Shown piece after piece: positions 18,530 through 27,379 of a DNA stretch of 64,000 bases. The stretch's first letter is position 1, and every line of letters starts with the position of its first letter. The notes under the pieces are model-generated. The model had not been told where the DNA came from and ran no database searches. It saw only the letters and a list, made by a program, of their open reading frames with translations. The DNA is from an uncultured Collinsella sp. Lineage in GTDB: Bacteria; Actinomycetota; Coriobacteriia; Coriobacteriales; Coriobacteriaceae. Location: assembly GCA_902493375.1 (NCBI GenBank), contig CABUPH010000006.1, positions 1-64,000 on the forward strand, given 5' to 3'. The position numbers were made by a program, and so were the translations under genes.

Positions 18530-19780
18530 TTACTGGCGTTGCTTGGGCTCGGTGACGATGGCTCGGACAATGCGGGGGCGATCGGTGAGGTCGTGGACGA
18601 TACGCACGTCCGAAAGGCCTGCTTGACGACAGAGCTCGGCCGCGGCGTCGAGCGCGCCCTCGTAGAGCTCGCAGGCAAACAGGCCGCCGGCACGCAGCAT
18701 GTAGGGCGCCGCGTTGAGCAGGCGGCGGAAGATATCGAGACCGTCGGCACCGCCCTCGAGCGCCAGATCGGGCTCAAAGTCCTTGACCTCATGCGGCAGC
18801 GAGCGCATGACATCGGTGGGGATGTAGGGCGGGTTGGAGACGAGTACGTCAAAGGTGCCCCACTCTTCGCGGGGAATGGAGCTCACCAGGTTTGTGAGGC
18901 TGAAGGCGACCTCGTCGGACGTGAGGCCAAGCGCATCGCGGTTTTTGGTAGCAAGGTCGATGGCGCGCGGCTCGATATCGGTAGCAGTGCAGGTGACGTG
19001 GCCGCGACGCTCCCAGGCAAGGGAGAGCGAAATGCAGCCCGTGCCGCAGCCGACCTCGAGAACGCGGGCAGTGCGGGGCTCGGCTGGGGCAGGCGCAGCG
19101 GCATCCTGAGCTGAAACCGTCTCCTGGTCGGCGCCCTCGATGGCGATGTCGTATTCGTCGAGCTCAGGCTCGGCGGCTTTTGCGGCTTCGGCTTCTGCTG
19201 CTTGCGCGGCGGCTTCCTCGGCCTCGCGATCGGCAAGCTCCTCGGCATAGGCGCGGCTACCGAGCACGTCGCTACCCAGCGCAGCCTCATCGGCGGCCGT
19301 CAGGTTGGCAGCACGGCGCTCGGCGGTCGCGCGTTCGTCGGCCAGCGCCGCCTCAGCTTTGCGGGCCTGCTCGACCTCATCGTTCCAAGGCAGCTCAACA
19401 CGCTGACGGGCAGCGGCCTCGGGGCTCAGCACCTCGGTATCCAGATAGTTCAGGACTTCTTCGACGAGCATCTCGGTCTCGGGGCGCGGGATGAGCACGC
19501 CGGGGGCGCACGCGACGTCGATCATGCGAAACTGCGTGCTGCCCGTGATGTATTGCAGCGGCTCGCCCTTAGCGCGGCGGACAACGGCCGCATGCATGGT
19601 CTCGAGCTGGGCCGCGTTAAGCGTCTCGTCCATACGCATATATAGGTCAATGCGCGCCAGGCCCGTGGCGGCGCACAGCAGCCACTCGGCAGAAAGACGG
19701 GGGTGCTCCTCGCCGCGCTCGGCCAGGTACTCCTTGGTCCACTCGAGACAACGCTTGATGGTCCAAATCTCGTTTGCCAT
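18530..19780 (-). CDS. prmC: Release factor glutamine methyltransferase with a 120-residue insertion
   Basis: N5-methylates the Gln of the GGQ motif of release factors RF1 and RF2. The N-terminal helper domain (LSAEWLLCAATG, YITGSTQF, VLIPRPETEMLVEEVL) and the Rossmann methyltransferase (LEVGCGTGCISLSLA, then catalytic VSNPPYIP) are both intact. Between them, roughly residues 118-236, lies a charged Ala/Glu-rich stretch absent from typical PrmC proteins of 280-290 residues. Start at 19780 follows GGAGGACCCC; 416 residues. The substrate gene prfA is the next gene upstream. Confidence 0.9.
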   Translation of the reverse strand: MANEIWTIKRCLEWTKEYLAERGEEHPRLSAEWLLCAATGLARIDLYMRMDETLNAAQLETMHAAVVRRAKGEPLQYITGSTQFRMIDVACAPGVLIPRPETEMLVEEVLNYLDTEVLSPEAAARQRVELPWNDEVEQARKAEAALADERATAERRAANLTAADEAALGSDVLGSRAYAEELADREAEEAAAQAAEAEAAKAAEPELDEYDIAIEGADQETVSAQDAAAPAPAEPRTARVLEVGCGTGCISLSLAWERRGHVTCTATDIEPRAIDLATKNRDALGLTSDEVAFSLTNLVSSIPREEWGTFDVLVSNPPYIPTDVMRSLPHEVKDFEPDLALEGGADGLDIFRRLLNAAPYMLRAGGLFACELYEGALDAAAELCRQAGLSDVRIVHDLTDRPRIVRAIVTEPKQRQ

Positions 19781-20214
19781 GGGGTCCTCCCCTCTTAAGC
19801 GCCGGACGGCGCGCGAATGTCGGAGCAGATTGTACGCGAGGCCAGCGCTTGGCAAGGGACGATTGAAGGCGATTATCGAGAATCAGCCCAGAATTTTGCA
19901 CCGGGCTCGCTCAAAGTGCTCATTCGCCGACGTCTAGATTTGCATTCGTCAAGCTTTTGGCAAGGTTGCCCCAAAACTGACCAATATCTAACCAAGAACT
20001 TGCCAAATCACTTGACGCGCGACGCATCAAAAATCACCTCGCGACTTCTTGGACGATTTTCTGAGCAATATTTTCAATAGCAGATACACGACGTTAATTG
20101 CTTTAAGCAGGCAAACAGCTCAAATGCCATCACAGCCGACTGAATAAAATCTCAAGGCAACGTCCCCAATGACTCCCTACGAATCATTTGACGACCAAGG
20201 AAACGCCGATGTTT
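19781..20214. other. Intergenic stretch with no recognised feature
   Basis: Between prmC and the repeat behind prfA. It is more AT-rich than the surrounding genes and contains no reading frame with a plausible start, no tRNA and no clear terminator. It must hold the prmC promoter on the minus strand. The last 50 bases carry remnants of GGAACG/CCCCAAT repeat sequence also seen near 26.2 and 48.5 kb. Confidence 0.5.
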
Positions 20215-20370
20215 TGGCAATGTCAGCGAGCGACGTCCAGAGCGAACAAGTTGGCATGAAAAAGGCAGGGCATAGACCTTCTGGTCATGCCTTGCCTTTT
20301 GAATGACAAATTGTCGCTCTGGGCGGCGCGCAGCGTCGAGCAGTTACGGCGTTTGGTAAAACGCCGTAAC
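20206..20370. repeat. Structured terminator-bearing repeat, copy 2
   Basis: Outer stem CCAGAGCGA (20237-20245) with TCGCTCTGG (20314-20322), inner terminator hairpin about 20259-20300 and the distal hairpin GTTACGGCGTTT / AAACGCCGTAAC at 20343-20370. It directly touches the prfA stop codon and serves as its transcription end. Confidence 0.85.
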
Positions 20371-21438
20371 TTAAACTGCTTGTGCCAGCTTCTCGGCACG
20401 CTCGGCGGCGGCGAGCGCCTCGATGACGGTGCCGAGCTGGTCGCCCAGGAGGACGCCATTGTAGGTGGAGTTGAAACCGATGCGGTGATCGGTCACGCGG
20501 TCCTGGGGCTGGTTGTAGGTACGGATCTTCTCGGAACGGTTGCCGTGGCCGATCTGGCTCTGGCGCTCGGCACCAAGCTCTGCCTGCTGCTTCTCGAGTT
20601 CCATCTCGTACAGACGGGCGCGCAGCATCTGCATGCAGACCTCGCGATTCTGAATCTGGGAGCGCTGCTCCTGCGACTGCACCACGGTGTTGGTGGGCAG
20701 GTGGGTGATGCGCACGGCGGAGTAGGTGGTGTTAACGCACTGACCGCCAGGGCCCGAAGCGCAGTAAGTGTCGATGCGCAGGTCAGACTGGTTGATCTGG
20801 ACGTCGATCTCCTCGGCCTCGGGAAGCACGGCGACGGTTGCCGTGGAGGTCTGGATACGGCCCTGGGACTCGGTCTTGGGAACGCGCTGGACACGGTGTA
20901 CGCCGGACTCAAACTTCATGACGGAGTAGACGCGGTCGCCCTCGACCTTGAACTCGATGGACTTAAAGCCGCCGGCCTCGCTGGGGCTGGAATCGAGCAC
21001 GGTGGTCTTCCAGCCACGCGACTCGCAAAAGCGCTGATACATCTTGTACAGGTCGCCGGCGAAGATGGCCGCCTCGTCGCCACCGGCGGCGGAGCGAATC
21101 TCGACGATGGTGTTCTTGTCGTCGTTGGGGTCGCTCGGGATGAGCATGTACTTAATGTCTTCCTCGAGCTGGGGAAGCTTGGCCTCGTTTTCGGAGATGT
21201 CCATCTGGAGCATCTCCTTCTCATCGGCATCGGTAGTATCGTGGAGCATTTCCTTGGCAGCCTCGATGTCATCGAGCGCGCCGATGTACTCGCGCGAGGC
21301 GGCGATGAGGTCGGACTGGTGCGCGTACTCCTTGTTGAGACGCGTGAACTCCTTGATGTCGGAGGCAACGGCCGGGTCGGAAAGCTTCTTCTCGAGCTCC
21401 TCATAGGCCTTGATGATCTTTTCGAGCTTGTCGCGCAT
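20371..21438 (-). CDS. prfA: Peptide chain release factor 1
   Basis: Recognises UAA and UAG and triggers peptide release. The GGQ loop is in ASGPGGQCVNTTYSAVR (most homologues have HVN; here CVN), and the RF1-type strand HRVQRVPKTESQGRIQTS precedes it. 355 residues and no programmed frameshift, so RF1 rather than RF2. The gene is followed by the structured repeat and then prmC, whose product modifies this protein. Confidence 0.95.
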   Translation of the reverse strand: MRDKLEKIIKAYEELEKKLSDPAVASDIKEFTRLNKEYAHQSDLIAASREYIGALDDIEAAKEMLHDTTDADEKEMLQMDISENEAKLPQLEEDIKYMLIPSDPNDDKNTIVEIRSAAGGDEAAIFAGDLYKMYQRFCESRGWKTTVLDSSPSEAGGFKSIEFKVEGDRVYSVMKFESGVHRVQRVPKTESQGRIQTSTATVAVLPEAEEIDVQINQSDLRIDTYCASGPGGQCVNTTYSAVRITHLPTNTVVQSQEQRSQIQNREVCMQMLRARLYEMELEKQQAELGAERQSQIGHGNRSEKIRTYNQPQDRVTDHRIGFNSTYNGVLLGDQLGTVIEALAAAERAEKLAQAV

Positions 21439-21729
21439 GGCGGGACTCCTTTATATGCGTGAAGGTGAAAATCGGCAGAATTGATGGGGCGCATGGCGCC
21501 ACTGCGGGGGTAAGCCCGGCTAGAACATGTCGATCTTCAGATACATGCGCATCCCTTCGCGTATGGGGTACTTAGTTGCGGTCTAACCCATACATGATAG
21601 CGTGCGCAGGCAAACCTGCATATAACCCGCACGGAATGAGTGGACGTAGGCGTTGGGTACGTTCCTTAACGACTAGTCGTTTAAGAGCGTCCCCAACGGC
21701 TAACAAAGGGACTGTCGCTTTGTCAGATT
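21439..21729. repeat. Intergenic region with two palindromic repeats
   Basis: Holds a degenerate copy of the CTAGT-centred palindrome (21645-21702; centre ACGACTAGTCGT; arms CGTTGGGTACG and CGTCCCCAACG) and a GACAAAGGG-type palindrome (21701-21726). Also a GTATGGG...CCCATAC inverted repeat near 21562-21595. No gene seen; the prfA promoter must lie here. Confidence 0.65.
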
Positions 21730-23145
21730 CTAGAGCGTGTGGAGTAGGGCGATGAGGAAGCGTACGCCCTGGAGGTAGGCGCGGCGGGTGATGCGCTCGT
21801 TGGTGCCGTGGACGCCGCGGTCGCACTCGTCATCGTCGACCACAAACGCCGAAAAACGAATGCATTCGGAGCAAATGTGCTGGTAGTTGGCAGCGTCGGT
21901 CGCGCCGATCACGGTCGAGGGGACAATCGCCAACGGCTCGGATGATCCGTTTTCCTCCGTCCCCTTTGGATCGCGGAAATAGCGGGCGGCGATGGAGCGA
22001 ACCGCCTCGAGGCCGGGACCACCGATGCGCGGGGACGGCGAGGGCTCGGAGCTGCCGGGGCCCAGCTCCACTTCGACACGACCGGCAAGGTCCGCCCCGG
22101 CAACCGCCTCACGGCAGCGCGCCACAACGTCGGCCACGCTCGTGCCCTCGAGCATGCGGAAGTTAATGTTGGCCCACATATCCTGCGGCATTACGTTGGC
22201 GCCGGCGCTGCCTCCCTCGATCTGCGTGGGCGCGCAGGTGGTCGTCACCAGCGGATAGAGCTTTTTGCTGGCGAGGCACTCGCGCACGATGGCATCCCCG
22301 TTGGCGGCAATCTCATCCGCCGTGTAGAGCCCCAGCTCGACAAGCTGCGCGGCAAGCAGATCGGTCACGCGCGTCGGCCACTCGATATCGCAGATTGCAG
22401 CGATGGCACGGCTGAGCACCTCGAGCGACGTGCCGCCGTAGGGGTTAGACGAATGCCCGCCCGCGCTCTTCGTCTTGAGCACAATATCGGCGTAGCCCTT
22501 CTCGGCAAGGTCGGCATGCATAAGCCAGCCCTCGCCCGCGCCGTACTCGGCAGCCGAAACGATACGGTAGTCACCCTCGTCGATCAGGTATTCAAGTTCA
22601 ATACCGCGCTCCTCGAGCACGCGACCGATCGCCCCCGCGCCGTACTGCGTGGTTTCCTCGTCCTGGCCAAAAGCCAGCAGCAGGGTGCGCTCGTGCTCCC
22701 AGCCGTGCGCCAACGCATACTCAACCGCCTCGAGAATACCTGCGACCTGGTCTTTCATGTCGATAGCGCCGCGACCCCAAATGTAGGTGTCGTCCACCTG
22801 TCCGCTAAAGGGAGCATGCGTCCAGTCGGCCTCGGTGCCCGGCACCACGGGGACCACGTCCATGTGGCCCATGAGCATGACGGGTTTGAGGGCGGGGTCG
22901 GAACCGTCAAGCGTCACCAACAGCGAATGGTCGACAAGCTCGACCTCGCCCGCCGCGAACACGCGCGGCCAGGCCTGCTGCATATAGGCGCGCAGGTCGT
23001 CGAAGGGCTGCCAATCCACCGCCTCGGCATCCATGCTCGAAATGGTCGGAAACGACAGCACGCGGCCCAAGCGCTCGCACGCGCCGGCCTCGTCTATATC
23101 GGCAAAATCGTCCTCATGCGCAAAGAAGCGCCAAACCTCGGCCAT
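21730..23145 (-). CDS. M20-family metallopeptidase
   Basis: Dizinc amidohydrolase/carboxypeptidase of the ArgE/DapE/CPG2 group, cytosolic by lack of signal peptide. Visible sites: GHMDVVP (first zinc His and Asp), WGRGAIDMKDQVAG (bridging Asp), FGQDEETTQYGAGAI (Glu-Glu pair) and a late GVHGTNERI (last His). 471 residues, typical of the larger dipeptidase/carboxypeptidase type. The lid domain is in the middle (GGHSSNPYGGTSLE). The substrate is not deducible; many such enzymes trim dipeptides or acyl amino acids. It precedes prfA on the same strand with a 290-bp gap. Confidence 0.85.
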   Translation of the reverse strand: MAEVWRFFAHEDDFADIDEAGACERLGRVLSFPTISSMDAEAVDWQPFDDLRAYMQQAWPRVFAAGEVELVDHSLLVTLDGSDPALKPVMLMGHMDVVPVVPGTEADWTHAPFSGQVDDTYIWGRGAIDMKDQVAGILEAVEYALAHGWEHERTLLLAFGQDEETTQYGAGAIGRVLEERGIELEYLIDEGDYRIVSAAEYGAGEGWLMHADLAEKGYADIVLKTKSAGGHSSNPYGGTSLEVLSRAIAAICDIEWPTRVTDLLAAQLVELGLYTADEIAANGDAIVRECLASKKLYPLVTTTCAPTQIEGGSAGANVMPQDMWANINFRMLEGTSVADVVARCREAVAGADLAGRVEVELGPGSSEPSPSPRIGGPGLEAVRSIAARYFRDPKGTEENGSSEPLAIVPSTVIGATDAANYQHICSECIRFSAFVVDDDECDRGVHGTNERITRRAYLQGVRFLIALLHTL

Positions 23146-23217
23146 GACATCCTTTCGATTGTGACGACAAAGGCCGCCCCACGGGAGCGGCCCTGCAACG
23201 TAAGCGTTTGCGGTCGG

Positions 23218-24003
23218 TTATTTGTCCTCGAGATAGCGAGAGAGGAACTCACGAGTGCGCTGGTGTTTGGGGTTGCCGAAGAGCTCGGCCGGCGCGGCAT
23301 CCTCGAGCACCACGCCCTTGTCCATAAAGACCACGCGGTCGGACACGGTTCGGGCAAAGGCCATCTCATGCGTGACGACGACCATGGTCATGCCGTCGGC
23401 AGCGAGCTTGCGCATGACCTCGAGCACCTCGCCCACGATCTCGGGGTCGAGCGCTGAGGTCGGCTCGTCAAACAGCATGATCTGCGGATTCATGCACAGG
23501 GCACGAGCGATGGCCACGCGCTGCTTTTGACCACCGGACAGGCGACCCACGGCGGCGTGCGCGAACTTTTCGAGTCCCACGCTGGTCAGATGCTCCATCG
23601 CGACCTTCTCGGCCTCGACCTTGCTCATCTTTTTGAGCGTGACGGGCGCGAGCGTGCAGTTGTCGAGCACGTCCATGTTGTTGAACAGGTTGAAGCCCTG
23701 GAACACCATGCCGATGTCCTCGCGCAGTTTATTGATATTGCAGCGCTCGGCAGTAAGGTCCTGACCGTGGAACCAGATATGGCCGGCATCCGGAGTCTCG
23801 AGCAGGTTAAGGCAGCGCAGAAACGTCGACTTGCCCGAGCCCGAGGCGCCGATGATGGTGACGACCTCGCCGGGATTGACGGACAAGTCGATGCCCTTGA
23901 GCACCTCGAGTGAGCCAAAGCTCTTGCGCAGGCCCTCGACGCGGATAAGCGGCTCTTGGTTTTGCACGGCTGCCGCAGTGCCGGTAGTGGCGGTATCTGC
24001 CAT
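23218..24003 (-). CDS. Polar amino-acid ABC transporter, ATP-binding protein
   Basis: GlnQ/HisP-type ATPase for an importer of polar amino acids. Walker A GASGSGKST, Q-loop MVFQGFNLF, signature LSGGQKQRVAIARAL, Walker B MLFDEPTSALD and the switch His in VVVTHEM are all intact. Start 24003 follows GAGGAG; 261 residues. It is the third gene of the cluster, after the binding protein and permease. Confidence 0.93.
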   Translation of the reverse strand: MADTATTGTAAAVQNQEPLIRVEGLRKSFGSLEVLKGIDLSVNPGEVVTIIGASGSGKSTFLRCLNLLETPDAGHIWFHGQDLTAERCNINKLREDIGMVFQGFNLFNNMDVLDNCTLAPVTLKKMSKVEAEKVAMEHLTSVGLEKFAHAAVGRLSGGQKQRVAIARALCMNPQIMLFDEPTSALDPEIVGEVLEVMRKLAADGMTMVVVTHEMAFARTVSDRVVFMDKGVVLEDAAPAELFGNPKHQRTREFLSRYLEDK

Positions 24004-24025
24004 GATGATTCTCCTCGTCTTAAGC

Positions 24026-25174
24026 CTAGTTAGAGCTGGGCAGCGTGGCCGGAGCCTCGGCACCGAGCTTTTTGCCAAAGGCCTCGAGCAGGCGGCTCGC
24101 CACGAGCGTCAGGATCAGATAGACCACGAGCGCCACGCAGTAGACCTCCATCTGGCGGTAGTACACGCCGGCGACGGTGGTGGTGGCGTACATGAGGTCG
24201 AACACGCCGATGACCGAGAGCACCGACGAGTCCTTGATGTTGATGATGAGCTCGTTGGTGAGCGCCGGGATCGCGTTTTTAATACCCTGAGGGAACACGA
24301 CCTTGCGCATAGCCTGCCACTGCGACAGGCCCAGCGAGCGCGCTGCCTCGGCCTGGCCGGGATCGATGGACTCGATGCCGCCGCGCAGGACCTCCATCAT
24401 GTAGGCGGTGGAGTTGAGCGAGATGGTGACGAGGCCGGCGGTGAAGGTACTCCAGATCTGGTTGGCCTGGGCGGTCTCGAAGCCCATGCCGCGCAGAACG
24501 GTAAAGCCCGCGTAATAGATGAGCAGGCCCTGGACCATCATGGGCGTGCCGCGCACGACGGTGGAATAGACGGTCGCAAAGCCTCGGCCAATGCTCTTAA
24601 AGAAGCGCACCAGGTCGTTGTCGACGCGATCGAAGGTCTGGGTGCGCAAGAACACAAAGAGCAGCGCCAAGAAGAAGGCGATGACCGTGCCGAAGGTGGC
24701 AAGCGCGATGGTGATCTCGATACCGCGGATAAAGAAGTCGCCGCTCTTGTAGGTCATGTAGACCAAGCTCGACAGAAAGTCGCTGGGATTGGAGTCCGAG
24801 ACAATGCTCACCTGCACCAGGTCGACAAACGACATGACGCAGCGGTCGATAAAGAAGATCGCCGCGATGGCAACCACGACATAGCTGCCCAGGCGCGCGC
24901 CGCGACGGCAACGCTCAGATGCAAACGGCGACGTTTCGCGATAGTCGTTCCAGTGTATGAGCTTGGTGACGAGCGCCGCCGCCGACACGACGAGCCAGGC
25001 CCAAAGGATTACCCAGAGGCAGTCTTGGAACACGCCCGTGGGCGCCAAGAAGCTCAGCGGCGTTGGGTTGCGCTGGCTAAACGCCAGACCGAGCGCCGCG
25101 ATAACGCTCGTGCCCAGGTATACATAACGGTGGTCGGCCTTGATAAAGGAGGCCAGGCGATTAATGGTTTTCAT
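24026..25174 (-). CDS. Polar amino-acid ABC transporter, permease
   Basis: HisM/GlnP-type inner-membrane channel. The EAA loop is visible as QAEAARSLGLSQWQAMRKVVFPQGIKNAIPAL in shortened form (EAARSLGLSQ, PQGIKNAIPAL). 382 residues is longer than the common 220; the extra length is an N-terminal region with two or three additional TM helices (YVYLGTSVIAALGLAF, CLWVILWAWLVVSAAALV, VVAIAAIFF) before the transport domain. Ligand specificity cannot be told. Confidence 0.9.
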   Translation of the reverse strand: MKTINRLASFIKADHRYVYLGTSVIAALGLAFSQRNPTPLSFLAPTGVFQDCLWVILWAWLVVSAAALVTKLIHWNDYRETSPFASERCRRGARLGSYVVVAIAAIFFIDRCVMSFVDLVQVSIVSDSNPSDFLSSLVYMTYKSGDFFIRGIEITIALATFGTVIAFFLALLFVFLRTQTFDRVDNDLVRFFKSIGRGFATVYSTVVRGTPMMVQGLLIYYAGFTVLRGMGFETAQANQIWSTFTAGLVTISLNSTAYMMEVLRGGIESIDPGQAEAARSLGLSQWQAMRKVVFPQGIKNAIPALTNELIINIKDSSVLSVIGVFDLMYATTTVAGVYYRQMEVYCVALVVYLILTLVASRLLEAFGKKLGAEAPATLPSSN

Positions 25175-25183
25175 GCTGCCTCC

Positions 25184-26110
25184 CTATGCCGGCTGACGGT
25201 CGAGGCACGCGTCCCACATTTGGTCGCGCTCCTCCTGGCTAATGCCCTTGAGTGTCTTGTCGATGAGCTTAAGCAGCTTGTCCGAGCCCTTGCGGCAGCC
25301 GACGTTTGCCGTGACCTCCTGCTTAAAGCCCTCGTCCTCGGCAAATTGAATCGGCACGATACCCGGGTTTTGGGCCATATAGCCCTTCTCGTTCTCGGTG
25401 TTATAGGTCACGGCGTCGCAGGTGCCCTGCAGCAGGTTCGAAAACACCGTGGGAACCGAATCGACCGGGTTTTTGTGCACAACGCCCGGGATCTCGTCGA
25501 TGACGGTATCGAGCATGGTGTCCTTTTGCCCGAGCACCGTGGCGCCGCTAAAGTCGCTGAGCTTGGTCGCATTTTGGTAGGGCGAGCCCTCTTTTACGAA
25601 CAGGCCAAAGTAGCCAATAAAGTACGGATCGGAAAAGCCGACGGACTCCTCGCGCTCGGGCGTGGCGCTCATGCCAGCGATGATGAGGTCGATTTGGCCG
25701 TTGTTGAGCGAATCGATAAGGCCCGAGAAACTCTGCTTGACGGCAACGGGCTCGCCACCGAGGGCCTTGCAGACGATCTTGGCGATCTGCACGTCGTAGC
25801 CATCGGCATAGGCACCCTGCACGTTGTCGATGGGGATGGTGTACTCGCTGGCCTCGGAGACCTGCCAGTTGTACGGGGCGTAGGCCGCCTCCATGCCAAT
25901 GCGGATCTTATCCTTGCCGATAACGGAATCGGACAGGTCGTCGCGGCCGCCGCCCGTCGTGGGCTGAACTACTTCCAGCGTGGAGGGGCGCTGGCAACCG
26001 GCAAGTGCGCCGGCGACGACAGAAGCGCTCGCAGCGAGAGCGCTACCCAAAAAGATGCGACGGCTGCATACCGGCTGTGGATGCGCGTCGCGTTGATGGG
26101 GAGAATGCAT
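25184..26110 (-). CDS. Polar amino-acid ABC transporter, substrate-binding lipoprotein
   Basis: Extracellular solute-binding protein of family 3, tethered by lipid. The N-terminal signal CSRRIFLGSALAASASVV ends in the lipobox LAGC; the twin Arg before the hydrophobic core raises Tat export as a possibility. The mature part has the family start IRIGMEAAYAPYNW and the hinge region DGYDVQIAKIV. ATG at 26110 follows GGGAAGG; 308 residues. It is first of the three-gene importer operon. Adjacent SNNG-type pocket residues do not settle the ligand. Confidence 0.9.
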   Translation of the reverse strand: MHSPHQRDAHPQPVCSRRIFLGSALAASASVVAGALAGCQRPSTLEVVQPTTGGGRDDLSDSVIGKDKIRIGMEAAYAPYNWQVSEASEYTIPIDNVQGAYADGYDVQIAKIVCKALGGEPVAVKQSFSGLIDSLNNGQIDLIIAGMSATPEREESVGFSDPYFIGYFGLFVKEGSPYQNATKLSDFSGATVLGQKDTMLDTVIDEIPGVVHKNPVDSVPTVFSNLLQGTCDAVTYNTENEKGYMAQNPGIVPIQFAEDEGFKQEVTANVGCRKGSDKLLKLIDKTLKGISQEERDQMWDACLDRQPA

Positions 26111-26223
26111 AATCTGCCTTCCCTGTTGAATCGTATGCTGACGAGTTAACAGGATATACGCCAGCGACCAGCAGCGCAGCACAAGCTCGAAAAATTAATA
26201 GACACACGGTAGTCATTGGGGAC

Positions 26224-26373
26224 GTCGATGTTTTGGCAATGCCGGCGAGCGACGTCCAGAGCGAACAAGTGGCATGAAAAAGGCAAGGCATGACCAGAAG
26301 GTCTATGCCTTGCCTTATGAATGACAAATTATCGCTCTGGACGGCGCGCAGCATCGACCGAGCGGCGGAACCT
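26224..26373. repeat. Structured terminator-bearing repeat, copy 3 (inverted inner hairpin)
   Basis: Outer stem GTCCAGAGCGA (26254-26264) with TCGCTCTGGAC (26332-26342). The inner hairpin reads GGCATGACCAGAAGGTCTATGCC, the exact reverse complement of the matching part of copy 2. The distal GTTACGGCG hairpin is lost and replaced by GCATCGACCGAGCGGCGG, after which the aldose-epimerase stop codon follows at once. Confidence 0.8.
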
Positions 26374-27267
26374 CTAGAGCAAGGTGACGCTAAAGCTGCG
26401 TTTATCGGTAGCGCCGGGAGCCAAGGTGATGGTGTTGACCTTGTGCTCAAAGACATCGTCCTCGGTGTCCATGGTGGTATGACCGGTCCAGGGCTCGAGC
26501 GCCACAAACGGAGCGTCGTTGGCGGCAGACCACACGCCAATGTACTTAAAGCCCTCAAAGTCGATCTTGACGCCGTGGCCCGACTTGCGGCCGCGCAGCG
26601 TGAGCGTGGAGCCCGGAGTATCGGTGAACATGATGGCATCGTTATCGAAGCTACGGTGCGTGATGGGCAGCACGTCCGAGTTATCGGGAGCCTTGTAGCT
26701 ACCCTCGAACGTCATAAGACCGTCGGGCGTGATGATGGGAGCCTCGTTGGTCCAAGCCTCGGTAAACGCCAACTCGTAATCCTCGAACGCCTCGTCCTCG
26801 GCACCGGGGGCGGGCACGTTAAATGCGGGGTGGCCGCCCACCGAGAACGGCAGGTCCACGTCGCCGGTGTTGGTGACGGCAAAGGTCTGCGTGAGGGTGG
26901 CGTCGCCGGTCAAGGCATAGGTCATGTTGAGCTTAAAGTGGAACGGGAACGCCTTGAGCGACTCGGGCGTATCGGTAATCTCGTACGTTACCGAGGAGCC
27001 GTCCTCCGAAACCTCGACCAGCTTGTGCTCGACGATGCGCGCGAGTCCGTGGCGCGGCATCTCGCAGGTGCCGGCCGCAGACGTTGCCGTGTTGTTGCGC
27101 AGCGAGCCCACAATAGGGAACAGGATGGGCGCGTGCTTGCCCCAAAAGGCGGGGTCGCCCTGCCACAGATACTCGTTGCCGTTGAGGGCAAGGCTCGTGA
27201 GCTGGGCGCCCATGGAATCGATGGCCGCGGTGAGGCCGCCGCGCTTGATAGTAGTGACGGTAGACAT
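26374..27267 (-). CDS. Aldose 1-epimerase family protein (LacX/YeaD-like)
   Basis: Galactose-mutarotase-fold protein that probably equilibrates sugar anomers or sugar phosphates. Family residues: GAQLTSLALNGNEYLWQGDPAFWGKHAP at the N-terminus (in part), MPRHGLARIVEH with the catalytic-site His, GGHPAFNVP with the second His, and the late GKDFVALEPWTGH-type segment seen here as PFVALEPWTGHTT with its Glu. 297 residues. Start 27267 follows TGGAGGAAG. It ends directly at the repeat; no sugar operon lies nearby, so its substrate is open. Confidence 0.88.
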   Translation of the reverse strand: MSTVTTIKRGGLTAAIDSMGAQLTSLALNGNEYLWQGDPAFWGKHAPILFPIVGSLRNNTATSAAGTCEMPRHGLARIVEHKLVEVSEDGSSVTYEITDTPESLKAFPFHFKLNMTYALTGDATLTQTFAVTNTGDVDLPFSVGGHPAFNVPAPGAEDEAFEDYELAFTEAWTNEAPIITPDGLMTFEGSYKAPDNSDVLPITHRSFDNDAIMFTDTPGSTLTLRGRKSGHGVKIDFEGFKYIGVWSAANDAPFVALEPWTGHTTMDTEDDVFEHKVNTITLAPGATDKRSFSVTLL

Positions 27268-27379
27268 GCTACTTCCTCCAAAAGTAAACAATAGTGTCGA
27301 GGGCTATTGTCCCACTCTTGGCGACGGGACGGGACGGCAGGCGATTATTGAGTAGCCATAGCGGAATGAGCGGGAGCGC

